DNA of 7,085 nucleotides from an uncultured Gemmatimonadota bacterium (GTDB lineage: Bacteria; Gemmatimonadota; Gemmatimonadetes; Gemmatimonadales; GWC2-71-9). The DNA is taken from positions 1-7,085 of the forward strand of contig CAJVYZ010000138.1 of assembly GCA_913009915.1 (NCBI GenBank), given 5' to 3'. Positions within the stretch are counted from its first letter, which is position 1. Every line of letters begins with the position of its first letter. This document shows, piece after piece, positions 1 to 5,810 of this stretch. The notes beneath the pieces were generated by a model. The model saw nothing but the letters and a program-made list of their open reading frames with translations, was not told the DNA's origin and ran no database searches. The translations under genes and the position numbers were made by a program.

Positions 1-659
1 CCGCGGTGGCGGAGATCGGCTATCAGGAAGTCGAGTTCGCCGGGTATTTCGATCACGATCCAGTGGAGATCCGATCTTGGCTGGATGGTGCGGGGTTGAC
101 GGCCCCGGCCGCCCACGTCATGCTCGAGCCGGAAACCCTTGGATCGACTCTCGAAAACGCCTCGGTGCTGGGGCATCAGTATCTGGTAATCCCCTGGATC
201 CCTCCCGACATGCGCCAGACGCTGGACGACTACCGCCGAGTGGCGGAGGGATTCAACGAAGTCGGGTTGGCTTTGCGGGAGGCCGGCTTCCAGTTCGCCT
301 ACCACAATCACGCTTTCGAGTTCGAGCCGATCAACGGCCAGGTGCCGTTCGACGTCCTGCTGGAAGAAACCGACCCGGATCTGGTCCAGATCGAAATGGA
401 TCTGTTCTGGATCACCCACGGCGGGGGAGACCCGTTTGATTACTTCGCCCGCTACCCCGGGCGTTACCCCTTGGTGCACGTGAAAGACCGGCTGGCGGAC
501 GGTACCATGGTGGATGTGGGAGACGGAGCTATCGACTTCACGGCCATCTTAGCGCACAGCGAGGAAGCGGGAATCAAGCACTACTTCGTGGAGCACGACC
601 AGCCGAAAGAGCCGCTCGAAAGCATTCAGCAGAGCTTTGAATACTTGCGCGGTAGGTAG
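1..659 (+). CDS. Sugar phosphate isomerase/epimerase (AP-endonuclease-2-fold TIM barrel), 5'-truncated
   Basis: The frame is open from the first base, and family-like sequence (AVAEIGYQEVEFAGYF) runs straight from the window edge, so the true start lies upstream and the GTG at 6 is not the start. About 217 residues are visible; relatives are usually 260-300, so the N-terminus and perhaps a signal peptide are missing. Counting from the GTG, recognisable blocks are YHNHAFEFEP (99-108), VQIEMDLFW (127-135), a GGGDP turn (139-143), LVHVKDR (156-162) and FVEHDQP (194-200). Asp132, His158 and Glu196 sit where xylose-isomerase-like barrels place divalent-metal ligands. The family covers ketose epimerases, inosose dehydratases and related enolising or dehydrating enzymes; the exact substrate cannot be read from sequence. 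It lies 119 bp upstream of a sugar dehydrogenase on the same strand, which suggests a role in handling the keto-sugar product. Family call is sure, substrate unknown. Confidence 0.88.
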   Translation, partial: AVAEIGYQEVEFAGYFDHDPVEIRSWLDGAGLTAPAAHVMLEPETLGSTLENASVLGHQYLVIPWIPPDMRQTLDDYRRVAEGFNEVGLALREAGFQFAYHNHAFEFEPINGQVPFDVLLEETDPDLVQIEMDLFWITHGGGDPFDYFARYPGRYPLVHVKDRLADGTMVDVGDGAIDFTAILAHSEEAGIKHYFVEHDQPKEPLESIQQSFEYLRGR

Positions 660-674
660 GTGGCGTCTGGGCTC

Positions 675-695
675 GTGGCTGGTGGCTGGTGGCTG
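675..695 (+). repeat. Heptamer tandem array, three GTGGCTG units
   Basis: Three perfect 7-bp units lie at 675-681, 682-688 and 689-695. The unit is the reverse complement, up to rotation, of CCACCAG and so matches the CCACYMG-type units found 9 bp further on in the opposite orientation. The array starts 16 bp after the stop codon of the isomerase gene. It could form the left arm of a long hairpin with 731-749. Confidence 0.85.
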
Positions 696-749
696 ATCGT
701 GTACCACCGACCACCCGCCACCCGCCACCCGCCACTAGCCACTAGCCAC
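675..749 (+). other. Potential long RNA hairpin between opposing heptamer arrays
   Basis: The 19-nt arm GTGGCTGGTGGCTGGTGGC (675-693) is complementary to GCCACTAGCCACTAGCCAC (731-749) over its whole length, with two G-U wobbles and no bulges, leaving a loop of 37 nt. In a + strand transcript reading from the isomerase gene towards the GMC gene this would be a stable stem. There is no following U-tract, so it is not a standard intrinsic terminator. It could act as a stability barrier between the two genes, or be a by-product of the repeats. Confidence 0.55.
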
Positions 750-764
750 CCGCCACTAGCCACC
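704..764 (+). repeat. Heptamer tandem array, CCACCCG / CCACTAG units
   Basis: Eight consecutive 7-bp units run without a phase break: CCACCGA, CCACCCG three times, CCACTAG twice, CCACCCG, CCACTAG, then a partial CCACC. The first four bases are constant and only the last three vary. The array ends 14 bp before the ATG of the GMC dehydrogenase gene, where no convincing Shine-Dalgarno sequence is seen. It resembles in kind the heptanucleotide short tandem repeats (STRR) described between genes of filamentous cyanobacteria, although nothing here indicates a cyanobacterium. Function unknown; effects on mRNA folding or on translation of the next gene are possible. Confidence 0.9.
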
Positions 765-778
765 GTACCTTCGCCATC

Positions 779-2473
779 ATGATGACGCTTCCAAGACGCA
801 AGAAATTCGACGTCTGCATCGTCGGCTCGGGGGCCGGCGGTGGCATGGCCGCCTACATGCTCACTAAGGCCGGCGCGAATGTGGTGTTGCTAGAAGCCGG
901 CGGCCCGTGGAACAACGTCACCGACTCGGCCATGTTCACCTGGCCCTACGACACGCCCCGTCGTGGTTCCTCCACCCGCGAGCGCCCGTTCGGCGAGTTC
1001 GATGCCTGCATCGGCGGCTGGGACATCGAGGGCGAGCCGTACACCCGGGCCGAGGGCACGCAGTTCGACTGGTGGCGGGCGCGGATGGTGGGTGGCAGGA
1101 CCAATCACTGGGGTCGCATTTCGCTCCGGTTCGGGCCCTACGACTTTCGGCGCAAGAGCCGAGACGGCCTGGGTGACGACTGGCCCATCAGTTATGACGA
1201 TCTCGAGCCGTACTACGACGAAGTCGACAAGCTGGTCGGCATCTTCGGCAGCCACGAAGGCCTCCCCAACGAGCCCGACGGCGTGTTTCTTCCGCCTCCC
1301 CGACCACGGTGTTACGAGTTGCTGGTCAAGCAGGCCTGCGATCAGCTCGATATCACCTGTATTCCGTCTCGTCTGTCGATCCTGACAAAACAGCTCAACG
1401 GCCGGCCCGCCTGTCACTACTGCGGCCAGTGCAATCGCGGTTGCTCGGTCAACGCCAATTTTTCCTCGACCAACGTATTGATCATGCCGGCGCTCGAGAC
1501 CGGCAGACTCACCTTGATTACCGATGCGATGGCACGTGAGGTGACCGTCAACCCTGACGGATTGGCGACCGGCGTATCGTACATCGACAGAACCGACGGC
1601 ACGGACCAGCACGTGGAAGCGTCGGTCGTGGTGCTCGCGGCGAGTGCTTGTAGCTCGGCGCGTATCCTGTTGAACTCCAAATCCACTTCGTTCCCGCAGG
1701 GCCTGGCCAATTCGAGTGGAGTCGTCGGCAAGTACCTGACCGACACCACCGGGTCCGACGTCGCTGGATTCATTCCCAAGCTGGTGGGCAACATCCCGCA
1801 CAACGAAGACGGCGTGGGTGGTGGGCACCTCTACATGCCGTGGTGGCTGGACAACTCCAAGCTCGATTTTCCCCGAGGCTATCACGTGGAAATCTGGGGT
1901 GGTCGTGGCGTCCCCGGTTACGGCTTCATGGGCGGCATCCAGCATTACCCTGGTGGGGGCGGGTACGGGACGGAATTGAAGCAAGCGTACCGCGATTACT
2001 ACGGGACCACCGTCGGGTTCTCGGGCCGTGGAGAAATGGTGGCCAACGAACACTCATACTGCGAACTTGACCCGGAGGTGACGGACCAGTGGGGCATCCC
2101 GGTGCTGCGGTTTCACTGGCAGTGGAGTGACTACGAGTATTTGCAGGTCAAGCACATGCAGGAGACGTTCCGGGAAATCATCGACGCCATGGGAGGTGAG
2201 GTGTGGTCGCCCATGCCGACGAAGGAGCAGGGCTACGGCATCGCCTCGGGAGGACGCATCATCCACGAACTGGGAGTGGTGCGCATGGGCCGGGATCCCG
2301 CCACCTCGGTTCTCAATTCCCACTGTCAGGCCCACGACGTGAAGAACCTGTTCCTGGCCGACGGCGGGCCGTTCGTGTCGCAGGCGGACAAGAACCCCAC
2401 CTGGACCATCATGGCCCTGGCGATGCGGACTTCGGAGTACATCAGTTTCCAGCGACGGCGAGGGGAACTTTGA
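779..2473 (+). CDS. GMC-family FAD-dependent sugar dehydrogenase, catalytic subunit
   Basis: This 564-residue flavoprotein probably oxidises a sugar or glycoside hydroxyl and passes electrons to a respiratory acceptor in the periplasm. The N-terminal dinucleotide-binding motif is GSGAGG (16-21), followed by LLEAGG (37-42). VGGRTNHWGR (104-113) is the GMC FAD-contact loop. CHYCGQC..GC gives cysteines 212, 215, 218 and 222; in FAD-glucose and fructose dehydrogenases of this type the equivalent cysteine-rich stretch holds a 3Fe-4S cluster. The C-terminal GMC block has IIHELGVVRMG (His496), LFLADGG and KNPTWTIMALAMR (Asn539), with His496 and Asn539 the likely catalytic pair. There is no signal peptide of its own; the next gene supplies one. 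Two ATGs (779, 782) are possible starts and neither has a clear Shine-Dalgarno. The stop lies 5 bp before the partner's ATG. Glucoside 3-dehydrogenase-like is the favoured reading; glucose, gluconate or cyclitol dehydrogenase are alternatives. Confidence 0.92.
   Translation: MMTLPRRKKFDVCIVGSGAGGGMAAYMLTKAGANVVLLEAGGPWNNVTDSAMFTWPYDTPRRGSSTRERPFGEFDACIGGWDIEGEPYTRAEGTQFDWWRARMVGGRTNHWGRISLRFGPYDFRRKSRDGLGDDWPISYDDLEPYYDEVDKLVGIFGSHEGLPNEPDGVFLPPPRPRCYELLVKQACDQLDITCIPSRLSILTKQLNGRPACHYCGQCNRGCSVNANFSSTNVLIMPALETGRLTLITDAMAREVTVNPDGLATGVSYIDRTDGTDQHVEASVVVLAASACSSARILLNSKSTSFPQGLANSSGVVGKYLTDTTGSDVAGFIPKLVGNIPHNEDGVGGGHLYMPWWLDNSKLDFPRGYHVEIWGGRGVPGYGFMGGIQHYPGGGGYGTELKQAYRDYYGTTVGFSGRGEMVANEHSYCELDPEVTDQWGIPVLRFHWQWSDYEYLQVKHMQETFREIIDAMGGEVWSPMPTKEQGYGIASGGRIIHELGVVRMGRDPATSVLNSHCQAHDVKNLFLADGGPFVSQADKNPTWTIMALAMRTSEYISFQRRRGEL
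2461..2466 (+). promoter_or_regulatory. Purine-rich RBS (AGGGGA) for the small-subunit gene
   Basis: AGGGGA lies inside the last codons of the GMC gene. It is 12 nt from the ATG at 2479 and only 3 nt from an alternative TTG at 2470 that would overlap the upstream TGA (TTGA). The ATG is preferred because spacing of 3 nt is too short and because it places the twin-arginine motif at residues 3-4. Confidence 0.5.
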
Positions 2474-2478
2474 GCGGC

Positions 2479-3075
2479 ATGAACCGAAGGGATGCGGTCC
2501 GAGCCATGTCCGTGGCCGCCTTGGTCGCGGCATTCCGGGTGACTCCGGCCGAAGCCGATCGTGCGGCACGGGCGGTCGAACGGGCCCTCAACGGTCCTCA
2601 AGCGTACGAACCACAATTCTTTACCGCGGATGAGTGGGAGACGGTACGCATGCTGGTGGACTTGATCATCCCGGCCGACGAACGATCCGGGAGCGCCACA
2701 GACGCCGGAGTTCCCGAATTCATGGATTTCACCCTGGTCGATCGGCCCTCGGGTCAGGCCCCAATGCGTGGTGGCCTCATGTGGCTCGACCTGTCGTGCA
2801 ACGACCGGTATGGCCGCCGGTTCGTCAGGTGCAGCGACGATCAGCGGAAAGAATTCCTCGACGACATCGCCTGGCCCGATCGTGCACCTGAGCACACGGT
2901 CCAAGGGGTGGCGTTCTTCAACAGCTTCCGCGACTTCACAGCTTCAGGGTTTTTCTCCAGCAAGATCGGCGTCCAGGACGTCCGGTACGAGGGCAACGTG
3001 GCTCGCCGCGAGTGGCCCGGTTGTCCACCCGACGTGTTGCAACACCTGGGTGTTAGCTACGAGGACGAACCGTGA
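2479..3075 (+). CDS. Gluconate 2-dehydrogenase subunit 3 family protein (small Tat subunit of GMC dehydrogenase)
   Basis: This 198-residue protein is the expected partner of the upstream GMC dehydrogenase. The N-terminus MNRRDAVRAM, followed by the weakly hydrophobic SVAALVAAF and then AEA at 24-26, reads as a Tat signal with cleavage near residue 26. Family marks are the segment LVDLIIPADE (59-68), AGVPEFMDF (76-84), GFFSSKIGV (157-165), RYEGN (169-173) and a C-terminal WPGCPPDVLQHLG (179-191). In known complexes (gluconate, FAD-glucose and glucoside 3-dehydrogenases) this subunit is needed for folding and for piggy-back Tat export of the catalytic subunit; that role is inferred here. The frame stays open further upstream within the GMC gene, but those codons lack family sequence. 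The stop overlaps the GTG start of the next gene by 3 bp, so the genes are translationally coupled. Confidence 0.88.
   Translation: MNRRDAVRAMSVAALVAAFRVTPAEADRAARAVERALNGPQAYEPQFFTADEWETVRMLVDLIIPADERSGSATDAGVPEFMDFTLVDRPSGQAPMRGGLMWLDLSCNDRYGRRFVRCSDDQRKEFLDDIAWPDRAPEHTVQGVAFFNSFRDFTASGFFSSKIGVQDVRYEGNVARREWPGCPPDVLQHLGVSYEDEP
3061..3065 (+). promoter_or_regulatory. Shine-Dalgarno GAGGA deciding the GTG start at 3072
   Basis: GAGGA lies 6 nt before the GTG at 3072-3074, ideal spacing. The GTG shares three bases with the TGA stop of the small-subunit gene (GTGA), a common coupling arrangement, and the Rossmann motif begins only six residues later, so an internal start is not possible. Confidence 0.7.
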
Positions 3076-4310
3076 GCGACCGGCTGGGTATTGGCTTCAT
3101 CGGCAGCGGCTTCAACGCACGGTTCCACATGCAGTCGATGGTCGGCGTGCGAGACGCCGACGTCCGGGGTGTGTGGAGCCCCAATCGCCGGCGGGCCAGG
3201 GACGCGGCGGCGATGGCCACGGCGCTTGAGGTGGGTGAAGCCCGGGCCTACCGGTCGATCCACGACATGGTGGCCGATCCGGCTATCGACGCCATCTGGC
3301 TATGCGGTCCCAATCAAGCGCGGATCGAGAACGTGACCGAAGTAGTGGAAGCCGTCAGTTCGGGGCACGGCCGGCTCAAAGGCATCGCCTGCGAAAAACC
3401 GTTGGGGCGGAACGTCCGGGAAGCGACCGAAGTGTTACGGATGGTGAAGCGGGCTCGCCTCAATCACGGATACCTGGAGAACCAACTGTTCGCTCCGCAG
3501 ATCAGCCGGGGGCGGGAGTTGCTCTGGGGCAGGGGAGCGGCACTCACCGGACGACCGTACCTGGCGCGCGCCGCCGAGGAGCATAGTGGGCCACACGCGC
3601 CCTGGTTCTGGCAGGGCAAGCTGCAGGGCGGTGGAGTGCTCAACGACATGATGTGTCACTCGGCGCTAGTGGTGCGGCACCTCCTCACCGAGCCGGGCCG
3701 GTCTCTCGCCACCGTCAAGCCGGTCAAGGTCACGGGCCACATCGCCAGCTTGAAGTGGTCTCAACCAGTGTACGCCAAGCGACTGGCTCGAGAGATGGGG
3801 AAGGCAGTCGATTATCGCCGTCACCCGTCGGAAGATTTTGCCAGCATGATTATCGAATTCCGCACCGACGACGACCAGCTCGTCATCGGCGAAGCCACCA
3901 CATCATGGAGCTACGTCGGCGCCGGTCTCAGGCTCTCCGCCGAGTTGCTTGGTCCCGAGTATTCCATGAGCTGGAACACGCTCGACACCGGCCTCAAGTT
4001 GTTCTTCAGCCGCCAGGTACAAGGCAACACCGGTGAGGATCTGGTGGAGAAGCAGAACGCCGAGATGGGTTTGATGCCGGTCGTGGCGAACGAAGCCGTG
4101 GCTTACGGGTACGAGGGAGAGAATCGCCACTTCGTACGCGCGTTTCTTCGCGGTGAGAAGCCTTCGCTGACGTGGGACGATGGTCTCGAGGTGGTGAAGC
4201 TGCTGATGACCGCCTATCAGTCGGCGGAGCAGGGGAAGACGATTCGGTATCCCGGCCGTATGCTGGATCGGTACGTTCCCAAGGTGGCCAGGGGGACGTG
4301 GAAGCCTTAG
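3072..4310 (+). CDS. Gfo/Idh/MocA family oxidoreductase, cytoplasmic
   Basis: This 412-residue NAD(P)-dependent oxidoreductase starts at a GTG overlapping the preceding stop. The Rossmann domain has IGFIGSGFNARFH (7-19), a strand ending in IWLCGPNQ (75-82) and the signature ACEKPLGRNV (106-115) with Lys109, the usual catalytic or substrate lysine. The C-terminal domain carries GGGVLNDMMCHS (186-197); Asp192 and His196 occupy the family's active-site Asp/His positions. No signal peptide is present, so it should act in the cytoplasm, unlike the second family member on the opposite strand. Its tight coupling to the GMC dehydrogenase genes suggests it acts on the oxidised sugar or its cleavage product. 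Family members oxidise or reduce hydroxyls on sugars and inositols, and some use a transient 3-keto step to cleave glycosides. Substrate and direction are not readable here. Confidence 0.9.
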   Translation: MSDRLGIGFIGSGFNARFHMQSMVGVRDADVRGVWSPNRRRARDAAAMATALEVGEARAYRSIHDMVADPAIDAIWLCGPNQARIENVTEVVEAVSSGHGRLKGIACEKPLGRNVREATEVLRMVKRARLNHGYLENQLFAPQISRGRELLWGRGAALTGRPYLARAAEEHSGPHAPWFWQGKLQGGGVLNDMMCHSALVVRHLLTEPGRSLATVKPVKVTGHIASLKWSQPVYAKRLAREMGKAVDYRRHPSEDFASMIIEFRTDDDQLVIGEATTSWSYVGAGLRLSAELLGPEYSMSWNTLDTGLKLFFSRQVQGNTGEDLVEKQNAEMGLMPVVANEAVAYGYEGENRHFVRAFLRGEKPSLTWDDGLEVVKLLMTAYQSAEQGKTIRYPGRMLDRYVPKVARGTWKP

Positions 4311-4341
4311 GTCGGTGAGACCCATACCATCGCTGCCCGGT

Positions 4342-4383
4342 TCTCGGCTAAAGCCGAGACTCGGCTGATGTCGCTAAAGCTAC
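4342..4383. repeat. REP-like palindromes with GCTAAAGC core, possible bidirectional terminator
   Basis: TCTCGGCT-AA-AGCCGAGA (4342-4359) is a perfect inverted repeat. A further CTCGGCT at 4360-4366 could pair instead with the same right arm, giving two mutually exclusive foldings. GTCGCTAAAGCTAC (4370-4383) repeats the GCTAAAGC core in a degenerate stem. The element sits between the two convergent operons (stops at 4310 and 4461), where a terminator for both is expected, but no U-tract follows on either strand. A dispersed REP-type repeat is the alternative. Confidence 0.5.
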
Positions 4384-4397
4384 GGACTTCTGAGTTT

Positions 4398-4458
4398 CCC
4401 CGCCCCCCGCCCCCCGCACCTCCTACGCCCCACGCCCCACGCCCTACGCCCTACGCCC
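4398..4458. repeat. Heptamer array: CCCCGCC units then CCYACGC units; G-quadruplex-prone on - strand
   Basis: Single G residues recur every 7 bp at 4402, 4409 and 4416 (units CCCCGCC, CCCCGCC, CCCCGCA). After a 4-bp phase shift they recur at 4427, 4434, 4441, 4448 and 4455 (units CCTACGC, CCCACGC, CCCACGC, CCTACGC, CCTACGC). The array ends 2 bp before the stop codon of the - strand oxidoreductase. Read on the - strand it gives at least five successive runs of three or more G separated by CGT or CGTA, followed by longer G runs. That fits an intramolecular G-quadruplex pattern just after the stop codon of that transcript. Confidence 0.85.
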
Positions 4459-4460
4459 TC

Positions 4461-5795
4461 TTACAACTCCCACCCATCCCGATAAGTCGGCAACACCCAC
4501 TCATCCGGCACCAACACGTTGGTAATCGCCCCGCCAGTTGGATCGAGCTCGATCGTCTGGCCCACACGCAGCGCCAGGTTTCCCAGCAGGATCATCTCGG
4601 TGAGCGGACCGGCATAGCCGGTGAAGTTCGACCCGGCGGGGGTACCTCCCTTGATGGCGTCGATCCACTCCTGATAGACAGATTCAACGCGCGGGTATTT
4701 CTCTTCCGGTGGGTTGGCCTGCAGTTCCCGGTTGCGCTCTTGGTTCACCAATCGTGGGTCTTCTCCATACACGCCTGCGACCATGGCCCCGTCGGATCCG
4801 ATCCACAGCTGGCCACCGCCGTCTTGCGGCGGCCACGGCATGGTGGATGGCCAGTCAATGGGCTTGGGCGGCAGCAATCCGCCGTCGCGCCACACGAGGG
4901 TCACTTCGGGTCGCGTGTCGGACGCCGGGAAGTGGTAGTCGATGCGTGACACGGCCGGTGCCGTCTCGTTGAACAGCTTGCTGTACTCCGGCACGATGGT
5001 GGTGGGGTAGCGGAGGCCCAGGGTCCAGAACGCGGCGTCCATGATGTGGCATGCCATGTCGCCCATCGCACCGGTGCCGAAGTCCCACCAGCCGCGCCAG
5101 CGGAAGGGGGCGTAGGCCGGCGCATACGGTCGGTCGGCTGCGGGGCCGAGCCACAAGTTCCAATCGAGATAGGTCGGTGGGTAGTAGGCCTGCAGAGGCC
5201 GGTCGATTGCCTGGGGCCAAATGGGCCGGTTGGTCCAGAATTGGACTTCTCTGATCGTCCCGATAGCCCCGGCTTCGACCCACTCGCGGATCTGTCGAGT
5301 GCCCTCTCCGGCATGTCCCTGATTGCCCATTTGGGTGGCTACGTTCGCTTGCCGGGCGCCTTCCATGAGAGCACGCACTTCCCCGATGGTCCGCGCCAGC
5401 GGTTTCTGGCAATAGACCGGTATGCCGAGCTTGAGGGCCATCATGGCTGCAGCGGCGTGGCAGTGGTCGGGTGTGCTGACCGTTACCGCGTCGATGTTGT
5501 CGGCTTCACGGGTGAGCATCTCGCGGAAATCGGTATACCGCTTGGCGTCGGGGTAGCTGCGAAAGGCGTCGGCCGCCGCCTTGGCATCGACGTCGCACAG
5601 GGCGTAGATGTTCTCGCTCTCCATCCCGCGGACGTCGCTCCGGCCCATGCCGCCGACGCCGATGCAGGCCACGTTGAGCCCGTCGTTGGGCGAGCGCCGC
5701 TGGGAGTGCAACAACGTGGGAATGACGGTCATGCCGAGTCCCGCCGCCGTCATGTCGTTTACGAAGGAGCGTCTGGACATCCCCTTGGTCGTCAT
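4461..5795 (-). CDS. Gfo/Idh/MocA family oxidoreductase with Tat signal
   Basis: This 444-residue protein begins with SRRSFV (7-12) and a hydrophobic stretch to about residue 28, a good Tat signal, so it is probably exported already folded with its cofactor. The Rossmann fold follows: VACIGVGGMGRSDV (42-55), ALCDVD (65-70), VSTPDHCHA (106-114) and YCQKPLART (128-136) with Lys131. The C-terminal domain has WDFGTGAMGDMACHIMD (237-253) with the Asp/His pair, and PRVESVYQEWIDAIKGGTPAGSNFTGYAGPLTE, in pieces from 368 to 400, typical of secreted members in sugar-degrading bacteria. The start at 5795 is chosen over the ATG at 5780 because AGGAGA stands 9 nt upstream. It follows the MFS gene by 14 bp, in one operon. 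An exported sugar oxidoreductase or glycoside-acting enzyme is likely; substrate unknown. Whether export supplies a bound NAD(P) is an inference from the family. Confidence 0.92.
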   Translation of the reverse strand: MTTKGMSRRSFVNDMTAAGLGMTVIPTLLHSQRRSPNDGLNVACIGVGGMGRSDVRGMESENIYALCDVDAKAAADAFRSYPDAKRYTDFREMLTREADNIDAVTVSTPDHCHAAAAMMALKLGIPVYCQKPLARTIGEVRALMEGARQANVATQMGNQGHAGEGTRQIREWVEAGAIGTIREVQFWTNRPIWPQAIDRPLQAYYPPTYLDWNLWLGPAADRPYAPAYAPFRWRGWWDFGTGAMGDMACHIMDAAFWTLGLRYPTTIVPEYSKLFNETAPAVSRIDYHFPASDTRPEVTLVWRDGGLLPPKPIDWPSTMPWPPQDGGGQLWIGSDGAMVAGVYGEDPRLVNQERNRELQANPPEEKYPRVESVYQEWIDAIKGGTPAGSNFTGYAGPLTEMILLGNLALRVGQTIELDPTGGAITNVLVPDEWVLPTYRDGWEL

Positions 5796-5804
5796 GGTGG
5801 ATGG

Positions 5805-5810
5805 TCTCCT
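5805..5810 (-). promoter_or_regulatory. Shine-Dalgarno AGGAGA overlapping the MFS stop codon
   Basis: On the - strand, TGAGGAGA combines the stop codon of the permease (5812-5810) with a strong Shine-Dalgarno for the next gene, 9 nt before its ATG at 5795. The shared base suggests coupled translation of permease and oxidoreductase, and it settles the start of the latter. Confidence 0.75.

Noticed and set aside
704..764. Heptamer arrays considered as CRISPR repeats
   Set aside because: Units are 7 bp with no spacers, far shorter than CRISPR repeats, and no cas genes are near.
890..2053. Open frame of 387 codons on the - strand inside the GMC gene
   Set aside because: GC-rich coding DNA often leaves the opposite frame open. 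No recognisable domain, and the + strand GMC motifs are unambiguous.
2203..2478. N-terminal extension of the small-subunit gene into the GMC gene
   Set aside because: The frame is open but the added residues have no family sequence; the Tat signal begins at the ATG at 2479.
4368..4949. Open frame of 193 codons on the + strand starting in the convergent gap
   Set aside because: It starts within the palindrome, runs through the repeat array (Pro-rich translation) and then overlaps the exported oxidoreductase gene in antisense.
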